Below, piece after piece: positions 13,568 through 21,093 of a stretch of DNA of 25,194 nucleotides. The notes beneath the pieces were generated by a model that was not told the origin of the DNA, searched no databases, and saw only the letters and a program-made list of their open reading frames with translations. Source of the stretch: a virus. The stretch lies in IMG/VR virus record IMGVR_UViG_3300025128_000307, positions 1-25,194 of that record; one strand, given 5' to 3'. Position 1 is the stretch's first letter. Every line of letters starts with the position of its first letter. The position numbers and the translations under genes are program-made.

Positions 13568-14819
13568 GAATACAGATTTTATTAATGCTTGTTTAGACTT
13601 AACTAAAGGTAGTCCTATACCAGATAAGTTTTCTACATGGACTGGCATATCTGCGGTGGCGGGGGCACTGGGTCGTAAGTGTTGGTTTCCTATGAGTAAC
13701 TATGATATAAGACCTAACATATTTGTTGTGTTGATTGCACCGCCAGGAAGAAACAAATCTGTCTCGCTGATCTTGCCTTTCTCTAAAGTGTTTTCTAAAT
13801 TAACTACACCTGTTGGTACTAGTGAAGATGATGAAGAATTTAATAGCGGGCTCACAAAGTATGGGTTAAAAAATTATCCATTACATTTTATACAAGATAG
13901 AATAACCCCAGAAAAATTAGCTGTTGAAATGCAGAAAGTTTCTAGATTAGATTTACGTGTAGGCAATACTGAAATGTTTTATGATTCTTCTTTAACATTA
14001 GTTACATCAGAGTTTGGTACGTTCATGAATAGAACCTCACAATACTTACAAATGTTTTTAACTGACATGTGGGATAGTAAAGATTCTTACAGTCATCAAA
14101 TTAAAACAGGCTCATCACAATTTATTAAAGGTCCTTGCCTTAACTGGATAGCATGTGCCACACCTCAACAGTTTGTGGATAACTTACCAGAAGACGCAGC
14201 TTCCCAAGGATTATTATCTCGTATGCTACCTATCTATCATGAAGGTACTCGTATTGCTCAGAGTTTAGATACTAAGAAAGTTGATGAAGATCAAATAGAA
14301 ACTTTAAGACATGATCTTAGTATGATAGCTAGAATGTATGGTCCATTCAGTGTAGACCCAGAAGCTAAAGATATAATGGAAAAAGATTTTCAAGAATATA
14401 TACAACCAGAACCTACTGATCCCAATATGATAGAGTATAATCAACGTAGGGTATCTCACTTCATTAAGATTGCCATGTCTGTCTCTGCTTCACGTAGAGG
14501 TACCAAAGTTATTACAGGTAATGATTGGGAAAGAACTAAAGAGATTATGTTCGATATGGAGAAGAGTATGCCTAAAGCATTAGAAGGTTTTGGTATGAGT
14601 AAGACAGGTAGGATTGCTCATAATATGAAAGAATGGTTGGAGACTACTGTGTTTAATAATAACCGCTCTCACGTGCGTTTAAAGCTGTTTAAACGGCAAT
14701 TATTGACCAAGATAATGTCACCGGGAGAAATCCCACAGTATATCCAAGCAATGGAAGACTCTGGTTATATCCGTGTTGAATCTGAATTGGTATTCCTATG
14801 CAGAAAAGACGCAACGTAA
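13560..14819 (+). CDS. DUF3987-like replicative helicase/primase-associated ATPase
   Basis: This codes for 419 residues from ATG 13560, five bases after GGAG (13551-13554). Walker A is APPGRNKSV (60-68), with the loose GxxxKS form seen in DUF3987 proteins. A LTLVTSEFGTF segment (145-155) gives the acidic Walker B end, NWIACATPQQF (195-205) fits the sensor strand, and GLLSRMLPI (217-225) carries the probable arginine finger. In phages this family replaces the replicative helicase and lies next to the polymerase, as here. No separate primase domain is seen within it, and none of the neighbours is an obvious primase. Overlaps on both sides mark it as part of one operon with the polymerase and endonuclease. 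Confidence 0.7.
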   Translation: MRKNTDFINACLDLTKGSPIPDKFSTWTGISAVAGALGRKCWFPMSNYDIRPNIFVVLIAPPGRNKSVSLILPFSKVFSKLTTPVGTSEDDEEFNSGLTKYGLKNYPLHFIQDRITPEKLAVEMQKVSRLDLRVGNTEMFYDSSLTLVTSEFGTFMNRTSQYLQMFLTDMWDSKDSYSHQIKTGSSQFIKGPCLNWIACATPQQFVDNLPEDAASQGLLSRMLPIYHEGTRIAQSLDTKKVDEDQIETLRHDLSMIARMYGPFSVDPEAKDIMEKDFQEYIQPEPTDPNMIEYNQRRVSHFIKIAMSVSASRRGTKVITGNDWERTKEIMFDMEKSMPKALEGFGMSKTGRIAHNMKEWLETTVFNNNRSHVRLKLFKRQLLTKIMSPGEIPQYIQAMEDSGYIRVESELVFLCRKDAT

Positions 14820-15289
14820 TCCGAGGTCTGCGGTGGGCTAAAGCCCTTGACGATCGCCCAGGATTCTTATCCTCTCCACGAATCCGCGGCATCCAAAGGG
14901 CTGGGCTCATCTATGAAAACCGTATTGCCAATTACATGCAAGCCTTGTACGGAGACAAGGTATTACATGGGCAATGGTATCAGTTCGAGGACAGACGGGG
15001 GCTAGGTTGGTGTCAACCCGACATCATAGTCCTGCCAGATAAGGATCGTAAGTTTATCCTCGTCCTCGAATGTAAACTTAAAGCTACAAAGAAAGCATGG
15101 GTTCAGCTAAATTATTTGTACCGTCCTGTGCTTGAAAAGATTTATCCACAGACTGAGATTCGCTTAGTCCAAGTGGTCAAGAATTTAAACAAGGAGTTGA
15201 AGCTAGATTTACTAGACACAGTGGATGATTTGTTTTGTCAAGAGAAAAAATTTGAATACTCTACATTATTTTTAAGAAACTTAGGTTAA
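14798..15289 (+). CDS. PD-(D/E)XK endonuclease (resolvase/endonuclease I-like)
   Basis: This codes for 163 residues. The start overlaps the helicase end by 22 bases. The nuclease core is visible as GLIYENRIANYM (36-47, Glu40), QPDIIVLP (73-80, Asp75) and LVLECKLKAT (88-97, Glu91-x-Lys93), followed by a W-x2-LNYLYRPVL helix (101-112). This is the E-D-ExK order of small phage endonucleases that cut branched or recombining DNA, such as Holliday junction resolvases. The precise substrate cannot be read from the sequence. The first 130 bases or so are clearly more GC-rich than the surroundings (about 60% in 14821-14880 against about 38% just upstream). Confidence 0.78.
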   Translation: MQKRRNVIRGLRWAKALDDRPGFLSSPRIRGIQRAGLIYENRIANYMQALYGDKVLHGQWYQFEDRRGLGWCQPDIIVLPDKDRKFILVLECKLKATKKAWVQLNYLYRPVLEKIYPQTEIRLVQVVKNLNKELKLDLLDTVDDLFCQEKKFEYSTLFLRNLG

Positions 15290-15295
15290 TAGATA

Positions 15296-15324
15296 TGGAC
15301 AGCAGACAGATTATATGTTATACT
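15296..15324 (+). promoter_or_regulatory. Sigma70 promoter P4 for the nrd module
   Basis: TGGACA (15296-15301), 17 bases, TATACT (15319-15324), with TGT before the -10. The ATGTTATACTA block matches ATGCTATACTA at P6, so these two may form a subclass. It lies 6 bases after the endonuclease stop and about 30 bases before the nrdA start. Confidence 0.7.
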
Positions 15325-15355
15325 AGAATCTTTCACACAACAGATAGGAATTACA

Positions 15356-17116
15356 ATGATAAATAAACCAACGATAGATGTCGAACGCGACAATCTTTTA
15401 ACGGACTTTGGTAAAGAAGTCCTCAGAGATAGGTATATGTTACCTACAGAGAAATCTCCCCAGGAAGCATTTGCCAGAGCTGCCGCAGCTTTTGCGGATT
15501 CAGATGCTCATGCTAAAAGGTTGTATGATTACTCGTCTAAGTTATGGTTTATGTTTGCTACTCCTATCTTATCTAATGGTGGTACCGATAGAGGACTTCC
15601 TATCTCATGCTTCTTAAATTATGTACCCGATTCTCGTGAAGGATTGTCAGAACATTACGCAGAAAATATTTGGTTATCAAGTTCAGGTGGTGGTATCGGT
15701 GGATACTGGGGTGACATAAGGTCGCAGGATCAATCAACAAGTAAGGGTAATAAAACTACAGGAGTTATACCTTTCATGCATGTAGTTGATAGTCAAATGG
15801 TTGCGTTTAACCAGGGGGCAACAAGACGTGGGAGCTATGCCAGCTACATGGACATATCACATCCAGAAATTATAGAGTTCATAGAAATGAGAAAGCCAAG
15901 TGGTGGTGATGTTAATAGAAAGAATCTTAATCTGCATCATGGGATAAATGTATCTGATAAATTTATGAGAGCATTGGAGAAAGATGAATCATGGAAACTA
16001 ATTGACCCACATAATAAAAAAGTTATAAGAGAAATTAAAGCTAGGCAATTATGGATTAAAATATTAGAGACAAGAGTTTCAACAGGTGAACCTTATATTA
16101 TGTTTAGTGATACAGTTAATAAAGGATTACCAAAAGAATTAAAAGCAAAAGGATTAAAGGTACATCATTCAAATCTGTGTAGTGAAATTACTTTACCAAC
16201 TAATCCCGATCGTACTGCAGTATGTTGTTTGTCATCTGTTAACCTGGAATACTTTGATGAATGGAAAGATGACCTACACTTTATTGATGATATAATGCGC
16301 ATGTTAGATAATGTATTAACTTACTTTATAAAGCATGCCCCCGCTCATCTATGGAGAGCAGTAGCCTCAGCAAAAGCAGAACGTTCAGTAGGATTAGGGG
16401 CTATGGGATTTCATTCTTACTTACAACGTGTAGGTATAGGGTTGAATAGTCCTATGTCTTATGGCATTAATAAGAAAATATTTAAACACATATATGATAA
16501 AGCTTTAGAATCAAACTTTACCCTTGGTAAAGTAAGAGGTGAGCCAGAAGATATGAAAGGTAGTGGTAAAAGATTTGCACATATGCTAGCCATTGCACCA
16601 AATGCTAGTAGTTCTATTATATGTGGGGGTGTATCTCCTAGCATAGAACCATTACGTGCTAATGCTTTCACCCAAAAAACTATGAGCGGTTCGTTCTTAG
16701 TTAAGAATAAATACTTAGAAAAATTATTAGAAGAGAAAGGTAAGAATACTAAAGATGTTTGGAAGACTATTATTTCTAGTAGAGGATCTGTCGATGAACT
16801 CGACTTCCTCACGCCGCAAGAAAAAAATATATTTAAAACCGCAATCGAAGTTGATCAAGCGTGGTTGGTGGACTTGGCTGGCGAACGTCAAAACTATATT
16901 TGCCAAGCGCAATCATTAAACTTATTCTTCCCACCAGATGTAAACGTAAGAAGATTAAACAATATACATAAACGTGCGTGGGAAAACGGATTGAAAACTT
17001 TATACTATTGTAGAAGTGAAGCTATTAAAAGAGCAGAGAACATTGCTACTAAAGTAGAAAGAAAAGTTAGACAGGATAGTGAAGAGGAGGAATCATGCGT
17101 GATGTGTCAAGCTTAA
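15356..17116 (+). CDS. nrdA: Ribonucleotide reductase class I, large (alpha) subunit
   Basis: This codes for 586 residues and catalyses ribonucleotide to deoxyribonucleotide reduction with the beta subunit at 18044. Catalytic residues are present: ISCFLNYVPDS (Cys85, first of the redox pair), SNLCSEI (Asn273, Cys275 thiyl, Glu277), AVCCLSS (290/291, second redox Cys), LYYCRSEA (Tyr550-Tyr551 of the radical path) and the C-terminal CVMC pair (581, 584), which is re-reduced by thioredoxin or glutaredoxin. At 586 residues it is much shorter than E. coli NrdA (about 760). It has no N-terminal ATP-cone, so dATP feedback inhibition is probably absent, as in many phage enzymes. AGGA at 15346-15349 sets the start. 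The 3' end overlaps the methyltransferase gene by 22 bases. Confidence 0.93.
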   Translation: MINKPTIDVERDNLLTDFGKEVLRDRYMLPTEKSPQEAFARAAAAFADSDAHAKRLYDYSSKLWFMFATPILSNGGTDRGLPISCFLNYVPDSREGLSEHYAENIWLSSSGGGIGGYWGDIRSQDQSTSKGNKTTGVIPFMHVVDSQMVAFNQGATRRGSYASYMDISHPEIIEFIEMRKPSGGDVNRKNLNLHHGINVSDKFMRALEKDESWKLIDPHNKKVIREIKARQLWIKILETRVSTGEPYIMFSDTVNKGLPKELKAKGLKVHHSNLCSEITLPTNPDRTAVCCLSSVNLEYFDEWKDDLHFIDDIMRMLDNVLTYFIKHAPAHLWRAVASAKAERSVGLGAMGFHSYLQRVGIGLNSPMSYGINKKIFKHIYDKALESNFTLGKVRGEPEDMKGSGKRFAHMLAIAPNASSSIICGGVSPSIEPLRANAFTQKTMSGSFLVKNKYLEKLLEEKGKNTKDVWKTIISSRGSVDELDFLTPQEKNIFKTAIEVDQAWLVDLAGERQNYICQAQSLNLFFPPDVNVRRLNNIHKRAWENGLKTLYYCRSEAIKRAENIATKVERKVRQDSEEEESCVMCQA

Positions 17117-17970
17117 AACATTTAGATTTATTTAGTGGTCTTGGTGGTTTTAGTTTAGGACTTGAAGCTACAGGTGGATTTGAAACTATAGCTTTCTGTG
17201 ACATAGAAAAGTTTCCACGTAAAGTTTTAAAACATCATTGGCCTGATGTAAAACAATACAAAGATATAAAGGAGTTAACTTATGAGAGATTACAAGAAGA
17301 CGGAATCGGACACATCGACATTATCACGGGCGGATATCCTTGCCAACCTTTCTCCATCGCAGGTAGAAAAAAAGGTGAAGAAGATAAAAGACACCTCTGG
17401 CCAGAAATGTTTAGACTTATCCACGAATGCAGGCCCACTTGGGTCATTGGAGAAAACGTTAGTGGACACATTAAACTCGGTCTCGACACCGTACTTGAGG
17501 ACTTGGAGAGTGAAGGTTACACCGCGAGGGCGTTTAGTATTTCAGCTTCTAGCGTCGGTGCCAACCACAAAAGAGAAAGGGTCTGGATTGTGGCGAACTC
17601 CAGACAACGTAGCAGGGGGATCAAATCTACCTGGAATACAGAGAGCATTGGACGAGGGTCATCTGAACAGACCGAGCGGTCAACCAATACAGATAAGGTT
17701 GGCGGATCAAGTGAGGGAGCCGAGACTGTGTCCGACTCCAACAGCGAGAGATTACAAGGACTCGGGTCCGAACAGCAACTACGAAAAAATGAGACAGAAA
17801 GGCCGACTAGCTGGGACAGCTGGTGGCAGCTTGAACCCAACGTGGGTCGAGTGGCTAATGGGATACCCAAAAGGGTGGACAGACTTAAAGGACTAGGTAA
17901 TAGTTTAGTGCCCGCTATACCTTTTATAATAGGGCAATCAATTTTAAGAGAGGAGAATATATGGCAATAG
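17095..17970 (+). CDS. DNA (cytosine-5) methyltransferase
   Basis: This codes for 291 residues, with GAGGAGGAA just before the ATG inside the nrdA end. All main C5 methyltransferase motifs are present: I HLDLFSGLGGFSLGLE (9-24, AdoMet binding), IV GGYPCQPFS (79-87, catalytic Cys83), VI GENV (119-122), VIII ANHKRERVWIV (156-166) and X KGLGNSLVPAI (265-275). It transfers a methyl group to cytosine C5 in phage or host DNA, perhaps protecting against restriction. The part between VIII and IX, where target recognition lies, is Ser/Glu/Arg/Thr-rich and low in hydrophobics. That same DNA encodes a second protein in the +1 frame (17282-17896), which may explain the odd composition. No cognate restriction gene is seen. 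Confidence 0.9.
   Translation: MRDVSSLKHLDLFSGLGGFSLGLEATGGFETIAFCDIEKFPRKVLKHHWPDVKQYKDIKELTYERLQEDGIGHIDIITGGYPCQPFSIAGRKKGEEDKRHLWPEMFRLIHECRPTWVIGENVSGHIKLGLDTVLEDLESEGYTARAFSISASSVGANHKRERVWIVANSRQRSRGIKSTWNTESIGRGSSEQTERSTNTDKVGGSSEGAETVSDSNSERLQGLGSEQQLRKNETERPTSWDSWWQLEPNVGRVANGIPKRVDRLKGLGNSLVPAIPFIIGQSILREENIWQ
17268..17274 (+). promoter_or_regulatory. Ribosome binding site for the nested +1 frame gene
   Basis: AAAGGAG lies 7 bases before ATG 17282, an ideal Shine-Dalgarno arrangement in the middle of the methyltransferase gene. It is the chief local evidence that the overlapping frame is translated on its own. Confidence 0.65.
17282..17896 (+). CDS. Nested +1 frame phage protein (TPTARD/LNPTWVEWLMGYP family)
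   Basis: This codes for 204 residues entirely inside the methyltransferase gene, in the +1 frame, with its own AAAGGAG. The product is not shadow-like. It has a KTLVDTL...YLRTWRVKVTPRGRLVFQLL stretch (about 57-90), GSGLWRTPDNVAGG (100-113), CPTPTARDYKD (149-159) and a GGSLNPTWVEWLMGYPKGWTDL C-terminus (about 180-201). I know these motifs from a widespread phage protein, usually labelled hypothetical or methyltransferase-associated, that ends in LNPEWVEWLMGFPxGWTDL. That motif uses the same bases as the methyltransferase segment LEPNVGRVANGIPKRVDRLKG. Function is unknown, and a role with the methyltransferase is suggested only by the shared locus. It has no membrane segment. Confidence 0.7.
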   Translation: MRDYKKTESDTSTLSRADILANLSPSQVEKKVKKIKDTSGQKCLDLSTNAGPLGSLEKTLVDTLNSVSTPYLRTWRVKVTPRGRLVFQLLASVPTTKEKGSGLWRTPDNVAGGSNLPGIQRALDEGHLNRPSGQPIQIRLADQVREPRLCPTPTARDYKDSGPNSNYEKMRQKGRLAGTAGGSLNPTWVEWLMGYPKGWTDLKD

Positions 17971-18047
17971 GATTAGAAATTGTAGTCATGGCTTACGTAA
18001 TAACATTTACAGGCGGACTACTATTACAAGCGGCAGGTATACAATGA
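17961..18047 (+). CDS. 28-residue hydrophobic micro-protein
   Basis: GAGAGGAG (17947-17954) precedes the ATG, which lies inside the methyltransferase end. The frame ends in an ATGA overlap with nrdB. The product is nearly all hydrophobic (IVVMAYVITF, then TGGLLLQAAG). It may be a tiny membrane peptide, or simply a leader that couples nrdB translation. Its size makes either reading uncertain. Confidence 0.4.
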   Translation: MAIGLEIVVMAYVITFTGGLLLQAAGIQ

Positions 18048-19003
18048 GTGTATTTAATTCGCGAGACTATTACAAACCATTTAAATACCCGTGGGCTTTT
18101 GAAGCCTACGATTTACAACAGAAGATGCACTGGCTACCAAGTGAAGTGCCCCTTCATGAAGATGTAAATGATTGGAACCATAAAATGAATGAGAGTGAAA
18201 AGAATTTAGTTAAACAAATACTAACGTTCTTTACACAAGGTGATGTAGACATAGCGCAAGCATACATGGATGTGTATATGCCTATGTTTAAACAACCAGA
18301 AATTCGTATGATGTTGTCAGCTATTGCAACAAGTGAAGCTAATCATGCTCATAGTTATTCATTATTAAATGATACAGTTGGTATGGATGATGGAGATTAT
18401 AAAGCATTCCAAGAGATAGCAGCCATGAATGATAAGCATGAATACTTGTGGAAAAATAAAGGGGGCACAGAAGAGGAGAAGATTGTCAGAGACATGGCAG
18501 TATTCTCAGCATTCGGTGAAGGACTCCAGTTGTTTGCTAGCTTTGTTATGCTGTTAAACTTTCAACGGTTTGGTAAGATGAAAGGCATGGGACAAATTGT
18601 CGCATGGTCTATTCGTGATGAGTCACATCATGTAGAGAATATGGTTAAGCTAGTACATGCAGTACTGGATGAAATGCCTCACGTGTGGCACGATAATTTT
18701 AAGAAAACTTTGTATGATATATGCAGGGATATGGTAGAACTAGAAGATAAGTTTATTGATTTAGCTTTTGCCATGGGTCCTGTTGAAGGCTTGACTCCAG
18801 AAGAAGTTAAGCAATACATAAGACATATAGCAGACAGAAGACTATTACAGCTAGGCTTAAAGCCAAACTATGGGGTTAAAGAGAACCCACTTGAGTGGGT
18901 AGATTGGATTGTTGGTGGCGTAGAACATACCAATTTCTTTGAGAATCGTAGCACGGAATACGCAAAAGGGGCACTTACTGGCACTTGGGACGATGCATTT
19001 TAA
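18044..19003 (+). CDS. nrdB: Ribonucleotide reductase class I, small (beta) subunit
   Basis: This codes for 319 residues and starts in an ATGA overlap with the micro-protein before it. The di-iron ligands can be placed by spacing: Asp67, Glu98 and His101 (SEANHAHSY), Glu159 (FGEGLQ), Glu193 and His196 (DESHH). The radical tyrosine is Tyr105, four residues after His101, exactly as Tyr122 relates to His118 in E. coli NrdB, so the classical tyrosyl-radical mechanism is expected. The protein generates the radical passed to the alpha subunit (15356-17116). A methyltransferase and its nested gene separate the two subunits, which is less common than adjacent nrdAB. The P5 promoter follows its stop. 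Confidence 0.93.
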   Translation: MSVFNSRDYYKPFKYPWAFEAYDLQQKMHWLPSEVPLHEDVNDWNHKMNESEKNLVKQILTFFTQGDVDIAQAYMDVYMPMFKQPEIRMMLSAIATSEANHAHSYSLLNDTVGMDDGDYKAFQEIAAMNDKHEYLWKNKGGTEEEKIVRDMAVFSAFGEGLQLFASFVMLLNFQRFGKMKGMGQIVAWSIRDESHHVENMVKLVHAVLDEMPHVWHDNFKKTLYDICRDMVELEDKFIDLAFAMGPVEGLTPEEVKQYIRHIADRRLLQLGLKPNYGVKENPLEWVDWIVGGVEHTNFFENRSTEYAKGALTGTWDDAF

Positions 19004-19016
19004 TTTAAAAAAAGTA

Positions 19017-19045
19017 TTGACACCAGAGCTAAATCGTGCTATTAT
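19017..19045 (+). promoter_or_regulatory. Sigma70 promoter P5 with extended -10
   Basis: TTGACA (19017-19022), 17 bases, TATTAT (19040-19045), with TGC before the -10. The AATCGTGCTA block resembles AATTCGTGCTA at P3. It lies 13 bases after the nrdB stop. Transcription from about 19052 would give a leader of nearly 90 bases that contains the pairing segments at 19083-19125. Confidence 0.75.
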
Positions 19046-19082
19046 TATAATTGAAACTAGAAATAGTTTTAAGGGGGCACAT

Positions 19083-19125
19083 AAGGCTGAGTGACTAGTA
19101 AGTAGTTGTTCAGCCTTTGGCTTTT
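19083..19125 (+). promoter_or_regulatory. Possible attenuator in the P5 leader
   Basis: AAGGCTGA (19083-19090) can pair over 8 bp with TCAGCCTT (19110-19117). An alternative short hairpin pairs AGCC (19112-19115) with GGCT (19119-19122) around a TTT loop and runs into TTT. The two folds use the same AGCC bases and exclude each other, as terminator and anti-terminator segments do. The short stem is weak, so it may act only as a translation or RNA-stability element. Confidence 0.4.
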
Positions 19126-19139
19126 AAAGAGGGAGACAA

Positions 19140-19454
19140 ATGAAAACAATCAATACGTTCTCAGATGTAGAGTTAAAGAAATACTTACAGGTATTCAAAG
19201 ATAAACAGAACAGCGCGTGGCGTAGACATAGGTCACGTGGCGAAACGGATAAGCAAGGGGCTTACCGTGAATATGTAGACGCGAAAGCCATGATACGTAA
19301 TATTAATTATAAAATTAAAAATGACGTATGGTTATACAACGATCTACCTGACGGCACTATGATAGGCGGTCGAAGAGTTGTAGCATCAGGTAACCCTGAT
19401 CTAATAGGTAAGATTATTGATGGCTTCGGAAGGATTATAGATGAGACTGCATAA
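19140..19454 (+). CDS. Unknown basic phage protein, 104 aa
   Basis: GAGGGAGA precedes the ATG, and this is the first gene after P5 and its leader. The N-terminal half is a charged helix (DVELKKYLQVFKDKQ, then WRRHRSRGETDKQ). The C-terminal half is beta-like with Gly (GTMIGGRRVVASGNPDLIG). The charge favours nucleic-acid contact, but no family is recognised. It overlaps the next gene by 14 bases. Confidence 0.6.
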   Translation: MKTINTFSDVELKKYLQVFKDKQNSAWRRHRSRGETDKQGAYREYVDAKAMIRNINYKIKNDVWLYNDLPDGTMIGGRRVVASGNPDLIGKIIDGFGRIIDETA

Positions 19455-19623
19455 ACACCCAGACTACCCAATTAAAACTAAGTACGACGGACTGGCACAT
19501 TATTTATATCGCACTAACAAACCTAGCGCTATAAGGTTACAACCACTGTGGAAGAATCTTAAACTAAAAGAAAAAGATTATTGGCGTGGTGTAGCACAGG
19601 TTTGGAAAGGACAAGACTTATGA
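19441..19623 (+). CDS. Unknown small basic protein, 60 aa
   Basis: GGAAGGA (19428-19434) lies before the ATG within the previous gene. The protein is Lys/Tyr/Trp-rich (LHKHPDYPIKTKYDGLAHYLY, then LWKNLKLKEKDYWRG) and contains no membrane segment. It ends in an ATGA overlap with the next gene. No family recognised. Confidence 0.5.
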   Translation: MRLHKHPDYPIKTKYDGLAHYLYRTNKPSAIRLQPLWKNLKLKEKDYWRGVAQVWKGQDL

Positions 19624-19925
19624 ACATATGGATGTTAGCAGTTACGTTATGTTTTTTAAACATGCCAAGTACAGACGAACCATTATGCATGCCTGCAACT
19701 ATCCCATTACAATGGGAAACGCAACAGAAATGTGAAGCAGACAAAATAAATTTTGTAAATTACTTTGACCCAATAGCTAAAGAGAGACAGCTGTCAATGG
19801 TGTTTACATGTGTGTCAAAGCCATTAGGGCTAGCGCCACTACCACAAGTACAGGAGAATTTTTATGAAGGATATTCTGCAAGAAGCAGTGAACGCTTTAG
19901 TATCAGCCAAGGGAAACATATCTGA
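19620..19925 (+). CDS. Putative exported small cysteine-containing protein
   Basis: This codes for 101 residues from ATG 19620 (ATGA overlap); an upstream in-frame ATG at 19581 is probably not used. Residues 2-15 are hydrophobic (IWMLAVTLCFL), giving a short signal-peptide or anchor-like N-terminus. The rest is polar with Cys at about 11, 23, 38 and 64, and a Ser-rich end. It could be a periplasmic protein. It overlaps the next gene by 62 bases. Confidence 0.45.
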   Translation: MNIWMLAVTLCFLNMPSTDEPLCMPATIPLQWETQQKCEADKINFVNYFDPIAKERQLSMVFTCVSKPLGLAPLPQVQENFYEGYSARSSERFSISQGKHI

Positions 19926-21090
19926 AGCAGCGCGTGCTTTAAAGTTACCAAGACCTACACTTAATAGTAGATTAGAAAAAGCTAAACTAAATAATATAAA
20001 ACCTACAGTTAAAGCCGCAGATACAGAAGCAGCTTTGACTGAACAAAAACTTACGTATGAGTTGCAGATTAAAGAACTCAAACAACAAGTTGAAGAACTA
20101 GCTAGAGAAAATATAACAGCAGATGCTATACGTAAGCACGTGTTTCAGCTAGGAGAATACAATGCTAAACCACCTAAGTGGTTGCATAAATCTACACCAG
20201 CAAAAGGTACGCCTGGAATACCTACATTATTTCTATCTGATTTTCATTGGGGCGAAGTAGTAAGTAAAACAAATGTAGATAATTTAAATCAATATAATAG
20301 AACAATAGGTAAACAAAGAATAGAATCTACTGTAAATTCTGCTATTGATTTATGTACTAATCACATGGTGAACCCTAAGTATCCTGGTATTATTGTACCT
20401 CTTGGAGGTGACATGATAAGTGGTAGCATACATGACGAGTTAGTTGAGACTAATGATGGCACAAGTATTGAACATGTACTTGAACTATTAGATTTAATAT
20501 CATCTGCTATAAATAAATTAGCAGATACATTTGGTAATGTATTTGTACCATGTGTCATAGGTAATCATAGTCGTATGTACAAACAGTATAGGCACAAGCA
20601 AGCTGTTGAGAGTAGCTTTGATTGGCTACTATATAATATGTTAGAGAAGTATTTCTCTAAAGATAAACGAGTTAACTTTTTAATACCTAATACATATGAT
20701 GCTTATTACAAAGTGTATGATATTAGTTACTTATTAACTCATGGTGATAGACTAGGAGTTAAAGGTGGTACGGGTATAGTAGGAATGCTTGGGCCTATAG
20801 CACGAGGCGTACAAAAAGTCAAGTCAGAATATGCTAATCAAAAGAAACCTGTGGACTATGTAATCATGGGGCACTTCCATCAGTATATATCTTTAAAGGA
20901 TGCCATAGTCAATGGTTCAATCAAAGGCTATGATGAGTATGCTATGTCTGGTAGATTTGCATATGAAAGACCTCAGCAAGCGTTGTGGTTTACACACCCT
21001 GTATATGGTATAACATTTCAAGTACCAGTACAAAGTGTTGAAAAAGAAATTAAAAAACCAAAGGAATCGTGGGTATCATGGCGAAGTTAA
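19864..21090 (+). CDS. Metallophosphoesterase with N-terminal Fis-type HTH
   Basis: This codes for 408 residues, with AGGAGA (19852-19857) before the ATG. Residues 1-40 form a Fis-like helix-turn-helix (GNISEAARALKLPRPTLNSRL, shown here by its A-A-R-A-L-x-L-x-R-x-T-L pattern). Residues 52-95 are a probable coiled coil. The phosphoesterase domain follows with all five metal-binding blocks: SDFHWGE (125-131), GGDMISG (181-187), IGNHSR (232-237), LTHGD (291-295) and GHFHQ (336-340). These bind two metal ions and cleave phosphoester bonds. The DNA-binding start suggests a nuclease or phosphatase that acts on DNA, but this is inferred. It could also be a nucleotidase. P6 follows four bases after its stop. 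Confidence 0.82.
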   Translation: MKDILQEAVNALVSAKGNISEAARALKLPRPTLNSRLEKAKLNNIKPTVKAADTEAALTEQKLTYELQIKELKQQVEELARENITADAIRKHVFQLGEYNAKPPKWLHKSTPAKGTPGIPTLFLSDFHWGEVVSKTNVDNLNQYNRTIGKQRIESTVNSAIDLCTNHMVNPKYPGIIVPLGGDMISGSIHDELVETNDGTSIEHVLELLDLISSAINKLADTFGNVFVPCVIGNHSRMYKQYRHKQAVESSFDWLLYNMLEKYFSKDKRVNFLIPNTYDAYYKVYDISYLLTHGDRLGVKGGTGIVGMLGPIARGVQKVKSEYANQKKPVDYVIMGHFHQYISLKDAIVNGSIKGYDEYAMSGRFAYERPQQALWFTHPVYGITFQVPVQSVEKEIKKPKESWVSWRS

Positions 21091-21093
21091 GAC

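Noticed and set aside
19581-19619. N-terminal extension of the gene at 19620 to ATG 19581
   Set aside because: It would run deep into the preceding gene, has no Shine-Dalgarno site, and adds a charged stretch before the signal-like segment. ATG 19620 shows the usual ATGA overlap.
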